A stretch of 33,249 bases of DNA from Blastomonas sp. AAP53. GTDB taxonomy: Bacteria > Pseudomonadota > Alphaproteobacteria > Sphingomonadales > Sphingomonadaceae. The stretch lies in NCBI RefSeq assembly GCF_000331245.1, contig NZ_ANFZ01000015.1, positions 1 through 33,249 of the forward strand, given 5' to 3'. A model generated the notes under the pieces. That model was not told the DNA's origin. It worked only from the letters and a program-made list of their open reading frames with translations, and made no database searches. The stretch's first letter is position 1; each line of letters starts with the position of its first letter. Below, piece by piece: positions 17,362-25,421 of this stretch. The position numbers were made by a program, and so were the translations under genes.

Positions 17362-18294
17362 ATGTTCGAACTTAAGGGAAAGAGAATCTTCGTCGCCGGG
17401 CACAAGGGCATGGTCGGGTCCTCTATGGCACGGCAGCTTGCAGAGGCGGGTGCAATTGTAATCACGGCCGACCGGTCGGAACTCGACCTCATCAATCAGG
17501 CATCGGTGGACTACTGGATGGCCGACCAAACCCCCGAGATCGTGGTCGTCGCCGCTGCCAAAGTTGGCGGCATCCTAGCGAATGACCTGCATCCTGTCAG
17601 TTTTCTGTACGACAACATAATGATCCAGACCAACCTGCTTAAGGCGGCACATGCCACGGGCGTCGACCGCCTGTTGCTGCTGGGCTCATCGTGCATCTAC
17701 CCCAAGTTCGCGCCGCAACCGATCACCGAGGACGCCTTGCTGACCGGCGCGTTGGAGCCGACCAACCAGTGGTATGCGATGGCCAAGATCTCGGGCATCA
17801 TGCTGGGGCAGGCCTATCGTCGCGAATTCGGTCGTCACTATATAAGCGCGATGCCGACCAACCTCTACGGGCCCGGCGACAATTTCGACCTGCAATCCAG
17901 CCATGTCCTTCCCGCGCTGATCCGCAAGGCGCACGAAGCCAAGGTATCGGGCGCGGAATCGATAGAAGTTTGGGGCACCGGCAAGGTTCGGCGCGAGTTT
18001 CTGCATGTCGACGACTGCGCAGGCGCACTGGTTCATCTGTTGCGCAACTATGATGAAGACCAGCATATCAACGTCGGCAGCGGATCGGATGTCACGATCC
18101 TGGAACTGGTCCAGATCGTGTGCGACGTCGTGGGCTTTACAGGTGCTATCACGTTCGACACCACCAAGCCCGATGGCACGCCGCGCAAGCTGATGGCGGC
18201 GGACAAGCTGGGCGCGCTGGGCTGGTCGCCGACCATCGAGCTGCGCGAAGGCATCGAACGCACCTACGCATGGTTCTGCGAAAGCATCCGCTGA
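17362..18294 (+). CDS. fcl: GDP-L-fucose synthase
   Basis: This bifunctional 3,5-epimerase/4-reductase converts the Gmd product to GDP-L-fucose using NADPH. The 310-residue length is usual. It has GHKGMVG (residues 13-19), the LGSSCIYPKFAPQPI segment diagnostic of the family, and catalytic Tyr138/Lys142 in YAMAK. The start ATG at 17362 follows a GGAATGAG purine stretch. The next gene begins one base after its stop. Together with manA, the mutase, manC and gmd it completes a GDP-fucose pathway, so the polymer probably contains fucose. Confidence 0.94.
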   Translation: MFELKGKRIFVAGHKGMVGSSMARQLAEAGAIVITADRSELDLINQASVDYWMADQTPEIVVVAAAKVGGILANDLHPVSFLYDNIMIQTNLLKAAHATGVDRLLLLGSSCIYPKFAPQPITEDALLTGALEPTNQWYAMAKISGIMLGQAYRREFGRHYISAMPTNLYGPGDNFDLQSSHVLPALIRKAHEAKVSGAESIEVWGTGKVRREFLHVDDCAGALVHLLRNYDEDQHINVGSGSDVTILELVQIVCDVVGFTGAITFDTTKPDGTPRKLMAADKLGALGWSPTIELREGIERTYAWFCESIR

Positions 18295-18295
18295 C

Positions 18296-19510
18296 ATGAA
18301 ACTGTTGGTTACCAGCATCAATTATGCCCCTGAGCCAACAGGAACCGGGCCGTACAGCGCGATCCTGTGCGAGGAGTTCGCGCAGCGGGGTCATGATGTC
18401 CAGGTCGTTTGCGGCTATCCGTTCTATCCGCAGTGGCAGGTCTATGATGGATATGCCAACACCTGGTGGATGAAGGAGCAGCGCGGCGGGGTCGATGTCT
18501 ACCGCTGCCCGATCTACGTTCCGGCGTCGGTTAACGGACTCAAGCGGCTTTTGCATTATCTCAGTTTCACCGTCACGGCATGGCCCAGGCTGTTGACGCA
18601 GATGCTGTTGCGTCGCCCAGACGTGTTGCTGTGCGTCGCGCCGACGTTGATGGCCATGTCGTTCATCACGCCGGTCGCCCGGCTGCTGGGCATCCGCACT
18701 TGGATCCATATCCAAGATTTCGAAGTCGAGGCCGGGTTCGCGACGAACCAGCTTAAGTCCGACAGCCTAGTCGGGCGACTGGCCAAGGCGTTCGAGAATT
18801 TCTCGTTCTGGGGATATGATTTTGCTTCGACGATTTCGCCGGCGATGCTGCGCAAGCTGAAATCGAAGGTCCACCAGCGCACGCGGACGCAAGAGCTGCG
18901 CAACTGGGCCGAGCTGGACCTTATCAAGGTCGAGGAGCATTCAACCTATCGTGACACCTGGGCGATCACGACGCCGTATGTCGCCCTTTATTCGGGCAGC
19001 GTCGCCAAAAAGCAGGGCATTGACGTGCTGATCGAAGTGGCGCGGCTGCTCGCACCGCGTGGCGACATCACCATAATCATTTGCGGCAACGGGCCGGAAG
19101 TCGATGATTTGCGCAGGCAGGCGGGCGACGTATCAAATTTGCAGTTCCACGATCTGCAACCCATGGCCCAGCTCAGCGATCTTCTGGCACTGGCGACGGT
19201 GCATCTGTTACCCCAGAAGAAGGACGCAGCCGATCTCGTACTGCCGTCAAAGATGGCCAACATGCTGGCATCGGGCCGCCCGATTGTCACCGGCGCCAGC
19301 GCGGAGACATCACTGGCACAGGAAATTTACGGCTGCGGCGTCTCAGTTGAGCCCGAGGACGCATCCGCCATGGCCGATGCGATCGCCGCATTGCTCGACG
19401 ATACTGCCAGGCGCGCCAGCCTGGGCGCGAACGCACGCCGCAGAGCGGAGAGCGACTGGGCCAAACAGGCGATCATGGACAAGTTTGAAGCGGCACTTCT
19501 GACCGTGTAG
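18296..19510 (+). CDS. wcaI: WcaI-like glycosyltransferase
   Basis: This 404-residue GT4-type enzyme opens with MKLLVTSINYAPEPTGTGPY and continues with GYPFYPQW, the pattern of WcaI from colanic acid loci. WcaI is proposed to add a sugar, probably fucose, to the growing repeat unit. The C-terminal half shows LYSGSVAKKQGIDVLIEVA and KKDAADLVLPSKMANMLASG, the donor-binding half of the GT-B fold. Its pairing with fcl, one base apart, supports use of GDP-fucose, but the specificity is inferred. It is the last gene of the polysaccharide locus and is followed by a strong hairpin. Confidence 0.85.
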   Translation: MKLLVTSINYAPEPTGTGPYSAILCEEFAQRGHDVQVVCGYPFYPQWQVYDGYANTWWMKEQRGGVDVYRCPIYVPASVNGLKRLLHYLSFTVTAWPRLLTQMLLRRPDVLLCVAPTLMAMSFITPVARLLGIRTWIHIQDFEVEAGFATNQLKSDSLVGRLAKAFENFSFWGYDFASTISPAMLRKLKSKVHQRTRTQELRNWAELDLIKVEEHSTYRDTWAITTPYVALYSGSVAKKQGIDVLIEVARLLAPRGDITIIICGNGPEVDDLRRQAGDVSNLQFHDLQPMAQLSDLLALATVHLLPQKKDAADLVLPSKMANMLASGRPIVTGASAETSLAQEIYGCGVSVEPEDASAMADAIAALLDDTARRASLGANARRRAESDWAKQAIMDKFEAALLTV

Positions 19511-19524
19511 TCGGTATGGTCAAG

Positions 19525-19565
19525 CCCCATTTATCGGAGCCGGCCACAAGCTCCGATAAATGGGG
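19525..19565. terminator. Hairpin terminator between convergent genes
   Basis: A perfect 16-bp inverted repeat (19525-19540 with 19550-19565) encloses a 9-base loop. On the + strand AAAATATTTT follows directly. It sits 15 bases after the WcaI-like gene and 48 bases beyond the end of the convergent autotransporter gene. A bidirectional role is plausible, although the - strand side lacks a T-run. Confidence 0.75.
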
Positions 19566-19612
19566 AAAATATTTTCCGGCTCAACCGCGTTTCTCTTGTC
19601 CTTCAGCCAGCA

Positions 19613-22600
19613 TCAAAATCTCAGCGACCCGGCCAAACGCAGCGTGCTGTCGTCGCCATTGCTGCCCAATATGCCCGCATAGCCCGAGCTGATCGTCAGC
19701 CGGTCGGTCGGTTGCCAGACCAGCTCGATCGACGCCAACGCTGCGTCGCGCGAGAGCGGCGCACCTGCCACCGTGAACGGCACTGCGCTGCCTGCCAGCT
19801 GCACTCGGCTGGTGGGGTTGAGAGAACTGAAGGCATGTTCCCAGCCGATCCGCGAGCGCGCACTCAGCGTGGCTGCGACCGGCGTGTGCAAATGCAGGCC
19901 GACGGTTGAGAGCGTGAATGCCTCGCGTCGCCTTTCGGCCGACAGTGCCGTCGCGCCGCCCGTCTCGGCAAAGGCGTCGGTCGTCACGCGATGGCTCTCG
20001 ATGCCCGCAAATGGCTCGACTGTGCCGCCGAGCACGGCCAGCGGAATACCGATCTCGGCAAATCCGCTGAGCGCATTGCCATCGAAGCGGCTATCCAGGC
20101 GGTTACCGAAGCCGGTGAACGTCACGCTGCGCCGGGTGCTGTTTTCTGTCCAGCCATAGCTGATACCGCCACGTATGCGGACCAGGCCGAGCCTTCCGCC
20201 GGTATAGGCCTGCACACTGACCATTTTCACGCCAGCCGATCCCTGCCGGGCAGCGATGGCAGCATCGGTGTTACTGTATCCCACGCCCAGCCCGATGCGC
20301 GCCGTATCGCTCAGACCATATTCGTACCCGCCTTGGATGACATAGCCGCTGCGGCGGACCCATGCAGTTTCGCTGGTGGCATCGTCATGCCCCCTGCGTC
20401 CGGAAATCTGCATCCACAGGCCCGCTGCCTCATGTGTACCCTGAAGCCGCGCACGAATGGTGTTGGTGGCTCCACGGGCATCCTGAAGCGCTACAGTCCG
20501 TGCTGATGCAATCGGTTCGCCCGATACAAGGTTGAGCGCGCTGCGCGTCGCTACATCATCCGTCACCAGGGTGATCGCATTGTACAGCAGATTTCCGTTG
20601 GCCAGCCCGCCTAGCCCCTTGGCCGCAGCCTGCTGGTTGCCCGTGGCCCCCAGCTCGAGCAGTCCGGCGCGCGACCGCGCCAGCTCGATCAGCACCGCGT
20701 TGGTCGCCTGCAGCAGGCGGAACTCGGTACCTGCCGCCTCGGTTTGGTCGAGGGTATAATTGCCGGTTACACCGCCCTGCGCGGCCAGAACGACATAGCG
20801 CGTGCCGATGGCATAGCGGCCACCGTCGCGAATGATGTCCAGAACCGCTCCCGGCTCGATCGTTGCACGACCGCCAACAAGCATCAGGTCCGACCGACCG
20901 TCGCTGCTGGTATCGGCGATATAGCGAGTTCCTGGCATCTGGCGATAGTCACCCCCGATGGTGACAGTGACGATCGAAGGATCGACAGTCAGAGCCGTAG
21001 CCCCAGCGCCCAGCCCCGAAACGCCGCCCACGCTCATCGTCGCCGCCGCGCTCAAAGCATCTCTGGCGACGATTGCAGACGGCGTCATCGTCACCATCGA
21101 TGCCAGCACCCCAAGCTCGGTTACGGCAGCTGTCTCGGCCCAAAGACCGCCAACAAAGCCGATGCCCGAAGTGTCATCGCTACCCGATGCCAAAGCGACC
21201 TCGCGGCCGATCGGGGATGAGGCCGGCAGAAGGTCGCTCATCGCCGCCGTGGCGACCGACCCGACGTCCGGCGTTGCGCCGATGGCCGGTGCCTGCGCCG
21301 TCGGCATCACGGCCGGCGTCGAGGTGACCAACAGTTCAACTGCCGCCGGCCCACCCTTCAGCTCTGGATTGGCCATCCCCGTCGGCGGGGCAGCGTCGCC
21401 AATCAATCCTGCCAGCGCTGCCGTCGGGCTGACCGCGCCGCCTTCGATGGTCAGGCTGCCGGTGTAGCCACTGGTGTTGATGAACAAGGTCCCCGCGCCG
21501 CGCTTGGTCGAGCCGCCTGCGCCGGAGAGGAAACCGGCGAAGTTGACGTCGGTCGGTACTTCAAAGATCGCGCTGCTGCTTGAGGCAATGTCGATCCGCG
21601 TGCCGGTGGAGAACAATTGCATGTTGGTCAGCGTCCAGATGCCGCCTTCCAGAATGTTGACCTTTTCGAAATTCGGCGCGCCATCGATCGTGCCGCTGCC
21701 GGTGCCACGCAGGTTGATGACATCGGTACCGCCGCCGCCGTCTGCGAGGCCGATCAGCGACTGGCCGGTGAACAGGTTGAGCGTATCATTGCCCGCGCCC
21801 AAGATGATCGCCGTGCCGCTGTCACCGCGAATAACACCATAGTTGTCGATGGCATTGCTGTTCGCACCGGCAAAATTTATCGCAGCAATGCCGCCGCCGA
21901 TCAGACCCCTATTGGTGAGGTTGGTCGTTCCCGATGCAAGAATGCCATACCCCAGTCCGGTGATTTCGGCGAACGGGTCGTTGACGACCGTACCGCCGTT
22001 GAACTCGATGCCGTCTGCGGTAAAGGCACGGCCCCCGCTATCATTACCGCGCGCTCCGGTGCCCCGGATGCGTCCTGAATTGTAGATTGACCGAATGTTG
22101 GTCGCAAAAATCCCGTCACCATTGGCTGTGTTGGAGACGCCGTCCCACCCACCGGTGATCGTGCCATGGTTGGTCAGGCCGGCTATCGGCGAACTTGTCC
22201 CAACCACCCCGGCCCCGTTTTTGCCGATAATCGTCCCACTGGTGCGGTTGATGACCTGAGAACCCATCACCCCGTTGCGCGCGCCGGAAACGAAATTGAA
22301 GTTATCGATCACGCCAAGCACACCGTCAGCTGCGCTATCCGGACCACCCGTTGACATGATGACGCCTTGGTTGCGCACTTCAAAGCCAACGACTGCGGTG
22401 CCACCGTTCGACATGATGACGCCGCTCGATGCGTTGTCGAGCCTTGCTGTGCCAACGCCTACGATGGCCCTTCCATTGCCCGTTGACTGGATCAGCCCCG
22501 CGTTGGTGGCACCGATTCTGGCTCCAGCGCGCAGTATGACAGCGTCGCCGGCAGCATTGATTGTGCCTGCATTGTCGAATTGGATTCTTCGGCCAAAGCC

Positions 22601-24787
22601 AACGTCGACGTTGATCGCACTGCCGCTGGCATTCGTGTTCTGAACCTGTCCACCCGCATTGATAGTGACAAACAGATTAGTGTTTACATTTTCCGCTGTA
22701 CCGAACGTTGACGCAAGCGCGCTGGTGGCAAGGGCATTGGAGCTGACCGTATATCTGTCGGCATTCACGGTCCCGCCCAAGTCGAGAATACCCGACAGGA
22801 CGTTTACGAAATTGCTTTCGATGTTCTGGGTTGTCGATATACGGGTCGTGCCGACACCGGCAAAGTTGACGGGACCGCCGCGCAGCAGGCGGGCGGTGAA
22901 AATGCCATCAAAATCCTGGCGCAGCGTCAATGAACCTCCTTCACTGAACGACACCGCGCCTGCGGTAAGCCGCGTTGTCGCAGTCAATGACGAATTGGGT
23001 TCAATCAGCAAAGTCTGAACATTCCCCATGCCGTTGAACTGGGAAACACCTCGCGCCCTCATGCGCTCGACGTTCACTACATTGGTGGCCACGGTGCCGG
23101 TCGAGCCATTGAGCAGGAGCAGATCATCGCCCGCTCCGCCATCAATCGTTCCCAGGACGTTGCCCTGAAACAGCGCAATGAAGGTGTCATTGCCAGCGCC
23201 AAGATCGACAGCGATGCCGCCATCATAAGCCCGGATTATGCCATTGTTGGTGATGGTATCGGCCTGGCTGCCGAGAATCCGGATAGCCGGCGCGCCTCCT
23301 CCGCCGATGGCGCCAACGTTGGTGAGAAAGAACGGCGCAGTGGCGCCTCCTCCTGCTCCATTGTCGACCAGAATGCCATGATCAGGGCCGTAGAGGATGC
23401 CGCCAGACTGATTGGTGATCGTGCCGCCATTGATGACAACAGCATCGGCGGTCAGGGTTTGACCCAATCCATTCACGCCACGTGCGCCGAACGACTGAAT
23501 GATGCCGAAGTTGGTAATATTGTTGCCGGTGCCCAGCGCGCGAATGCCATCGCCTTCGCTCGATGTCGAAATGCTGTCGGCCCAGCCAGTGATCGTGCCG
23601 CGATTGGTCAGGAACAGTGTGCCGGCTGCGGAAACGCCTGCGCCGTTACGGCCGAATACAGCACCGCTGGCGTCAACAACGCCTGAGAATCCCGCGCCGC
23701 CGTTGATGCCGTTACGGACACCGCTCACAAGCCCGCCTGCATTGACATAGAATTGCGAACCAGGCTGCGTGCCGAAATCAATGGCATCGACGGTGCTGTC
23801 CGCTCCCGCGTCGGAGCGAATCAGCCCTGAAGTGTTCACCACGGCAGCGCCCAGGATTGCCGAGCTGCCGATCGAACGGATCGTTCCCGATGCAAAATTG
23901 CTGATCTGCCGCGTGCCACCTGTCCGCTGCGAAAGGTCAATTGCCTGTCCGCCGTTGATACTCTGGATCAATCCAGAATTGAGGATGGTAGTGGAATCGG
24001 CCCGCGTCACCGAATCGATCTGCCGGATTGCATCGTCGAAGCTGGAAATCGTGCCGAAGTTCTCGACCCGAAGGGCACCGGACGACGTGTTGGTATAGGT
24101 GAGGTCGATCGCGCGTCCGGTCACGGAACCATTGCCAATCGTCCCGTAGTTGGTCATCGACCGGCCACCCGTCTCCACCGCCCCGCCAATCGTGCCGGCA
24201 AGCGCGCTCGTCAGCGTAGCGACATTCTGCAGGTAATAGCTGGTGCTGCCGGTCAGGTTGCCGGTGAGGTTCAGCGTGCCGTCTGCCACATAGGTCTGCC
24301 CCGTGTAGGACTGGCCACCCAGGCTAAGCGTGCCAGAACCGTTCTTGATGAAGGTACCCGAACCATTGATGGTCCCAAGGAAGTTCAGATTGATGAGCCC
24401 GTTCTGCGACAGGCTGAAAATTCCGTTGTTGTTTATCGTCTGCCGCAGAGCACCTGGAACGATTGTGTAGAGCCCCGCGCCGCTATCGATGACGATCGAC
24501 GTGGGGCTGAACACTGGGGCAAGCGCCCATTGCCCTGAAACCCGCAAAGTCTCGAAATTGACGACGTTGGCCGCAAATATGCCGCGACCGGCCACTGTGC
24601 CCAGAATCAGCGTGTCGTTGCCAGCACCGCCGTCGAACGTGCCGGTCGCAGGCGTGTTGGTGACGGTGAAGCTGTCATCACCAGAGCCAAGCGTCACGGT
24701 TTGCCCGTTTGACGTCTCGGCGGCAACCGGGCCAGCCATGAGCATGACGGGAATCAACAGGCTACGATAAATGTTCAAACGACGCAT
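19613..24787 (-). CDS. Very large type Va autotransporter with duplicated passenger
   Basis: This 1724-residue surface protein has a signal peptide (cleavage near VAA-ETSNG, residue 23). Its passenger is Gly/Asn/Ser-rich with many short TNxGxI-type turns, typical of a beta-helix. Two PATR-like repeats lie at about 142-178 and 1085-1118. An Ala/Pro linker (about 1118-1190) and a junction region lead to a barrel domain from about 1450 that ends GSLRF, the Phe-terminated signal for BAM insertion. Three RTX-like modules (starting near 34, 529 and 996) contain GGAGNDTL-type motifs. Two long related units run at about 211-560 and 722-1026. No catalytic motif is visible; adhesion or aggregation is likely. 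Codon use is GC-rich like the rest of the chromosome. Confidence 0.92.
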   Translation of the reverse strand: MRRLNIYRSLLIPVMLMAGPVAAETSNGQTVTLGSGDDSFTVTNTPATGTFDGGAGNDTLILGTVAGRGIFAANVVNFETLRVSGQWALAPVFSPTSIVIDSGAGLYTIVPGALRQTINNNGIFSLSQNGLINLNFLGTINGSGTFIKNGSGTLSLGGQSYTGQTYVADGTLNLTGNLTGSTSYYLQNVATLTSALAGTIGGAVETGGRSMTNYGTIGNGSVTGRAIDLTYTNTSSGALRVENFGTISSFDDAIRQIDSVTRADSTTILNSGLIQSINGGQAIDLSQRTGGTRQISNFASGTIRSIGSSAILGAAVVNTSGLIRSDAGADSTVDAIDFGTQPGSQFYVNAGGLVSGVRNGINGGAGFSGVVDASGAVFGRNGAGVSAAGTLFLTNRGTITGWADSISTSSEGDGIRALGTGNNITNFGIIQSFGARGVNGLGQTLTADAVVINGGTITNQSGGILYGPDHGILVDNGAGGGATAPFFLTNVGAIGGGGAPAIRILGSQADTITNNGIIRAYDGGIAVDLGAGNDTFIALFQGNVLGTIDGGAGDDLLLLNGSTGTVATNVVNVERMRARGVSQFNGMGNVQTLLIEPNSSLTATTRLTAGAVSFSEGGSLTLRQDFDGIFTARLLRGGPVNFAGVGTTRISTTQNIESNFVNVLSGILDLGGTVNADRYTVSSNALATSALASTFGTAENVNTNLFVTINAGGQVQNTNASGSAINVDVGFGRRIQFDNAGTINAAGDAVILRAGARIGATNAGLIQSTGNGRAIVGVGTARLDNASSGVIMSNGGTAVVGFEVRNQGVIMSTGGPDSAADGVLGVIDNFNFVSGARNGVMGSQVINRTSGTIIGKNGAGVVGTSSPIAGLTNHGTITGGWDGVSNTANGDGIFATNIRSIYNSGRIRGTGARGNDSGGRAFTADGIEFNGGTVVNDPFAEITGLGYGILASGTTNLTNRGLIGGGIAAINFAGANSNAIDNYGVIRGDSGTAIILGAGNDTLNLFTGQSLIGLADGGGGTDVINLRGTGSGTIDGAPNFEKVNILEGGIWTLTNMQLFSTGTRIDIASSSSAIFEVPTDVNFAGFLSGAGGSTKRGAGTLFINTSGYTGSLTIEGGAVSPTAALAGLIGDAAPPTGMANPELKGGPAAVELLVTSTPAVMPTAQAPAIGATPDVGSVATAAMSDLLPASSPIGREVALASGSDDTSGIGFVGGLWAETAAVTELGVLASMVTMTPSAIVARDALSAAATMSVGGVSGLGAGATALTVDPSIVTVTIGGDYRQMPGTRYIADTSSDGRSDLMLVGGRATIEPGAVLDIIRDGGRYAIGTRYVVLAAQGGVTGNYTLDQTEAAGTEFRLLQATNAVLIELARSRAGLLELGATGNQQAAAKGLGGLANGNLLYNAITLVTDDVATRSALNLVSGEPIASARTVALQDARGATNTIRARLQGTHEAAGLWMQISGRRGHDDATSETAWVRRSGYVIQGGYEYGLSDTARIGLGVGYSNTDAAIAARQGSAGVKMVSVQAYTGGRLGLVRIRGGISYGWTENSTRRSVTFTGFGNRLDSRFDGNALSGFAEIGIPLAVLGGTVEPFAGIESHRVTTDAFAETGGATALSAERRREAFTLSTVGLHLHTPVAATLSARSRIGWEHAFSSLNPTSRVQLAGSAVPFTVAGAPLSRDAALASIELVWQPTDRLTISSGYAGILGSNGDDSTLRLAGSLRF

Positions 24788-25018
24788 CAGGGATCCATTC
24801 TTTACGATGGCGATGTGAAATCAAGACACTGACAGTGACACCAACTGCTGCTTTTCGCATGGAATTTTTGTCCGAACAAAGCTATCAAAATAACCTGCTC
24901 TTTGGATATGTATGGCGCCAAGCTGGGTGCTTGCCGCAGCTGAGCTACAACCCAACTTTGCCCTGCCCAATGACAGAGCCGACTGTTTATTCCTCTAGTT
25001 AGTAAAGGGCTTTGTGCC

Positions 25019-25201
25019 ATGCAGATGCCTTGTGACGAAACTAGCGCTAGCGGCTTGCGGCACAGCGAGATTTTGACCCGCCCGGGGCGCAAGGTGGTCT
25101 CGCCTGGTGATTTTAAGTTAGCGGTCGTTGCGGAGAGCTATTCCAGCCTTGAGAGCGCGCGAACTGCGAGATTGCCAGCATCAACCCACACGCCCGACTG
25201 A
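25019..25201 (+). pseudogene. Possible remnant of an IS transposase TnpA-type HTH protein
   Basis: The frame reads EILTRPGRKVVSPGDFKLAVVAESYSSLE before losing resemblance. This recalls the N-terminal helix-turn-helix of IS66/IS3-type TnpA proteins (usual form R-R-W-S-x-E-x-K-x-x-I-V-A-E-S). After one frameshift the next frame gives ARNCEIASINPHA, which could continue the helix-turn-helix. There is no recognisable partner gene or terminal repeat. The similarity is weak and by eye. Confidence 0.25.
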
Positions 25202-25388
25202 CCGACACGCGCAGCAAGCTCGCCGATGGTCATCCAGCATACAGCGTCAGCGTGGCGACCTCAGGCCATCGGCCAACGTGGGCTGAGAACAGCACTTACT
25301 CTGTTTCTTGAATTGACTAACCAGTGATCTTGCACTCGATGTCGAGCGGAGCATCAAGGCACAGCCCAGCTTTGAACGCCATCAGGCA

Positions 25389-25396
25389 GATTATGC
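25389..25396. repeat. 8-bp target site duplication, left copy
   Basis: GATTATGC directly abuts the left terminal repeat of the IS66 element and is repeated exactly at 27884-27891. Eight bases is the duplication length of the IS66 family. Confidence 0.95.
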
Positions 25397-25420
25397 GTAA
25401 GCCTGCGGTGAGTACCGCGG
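25397..25420. repeat. IS66 terminal inverted repeat (tnpC side)
   Basis: GTAAGCCTGCGGTGAGTACC and four more bases. It matches the opposite end (complement of 27860-27883) apart from position 5, positions 17-18 and the last two bases. Confidence 0.9.
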
Positions 25421-25421
25421 T

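Larger units (their letters stand above)
24788..25396. promoter_or_regulatory. Region upstream of the autotransporter, up to the IS66 element
   Basis: This roughly 600-base stretch has no convincing intact gene. Its left part must hold the promoter of the autotransporter on the - strand; a 5-1-5 palindrome CACTG-A-CAGTG at 24827-24837 lies 40 bases upstream of the start codon. The right part, from about 25060, contains a possible decayed transposase fragment. No promoter boxes can be assigned with confidence. Confidence 0.35.

Noticed and set aside
20958-24770. Many + strand open frames inside the autotransporter gene
   Set aside because: They are complements of the repetitive Gly/Asn-rich passenger codons, giving Pro/Val/Ala-rich shadows without motifs or ribosome sites.
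24802-25092. 96-codon - strand frame upstream of the autotransporter
   Set aside because: Its Cys/Ser/Gln-rich sequence has no protein-like pattern and occupies the expected promoter region.
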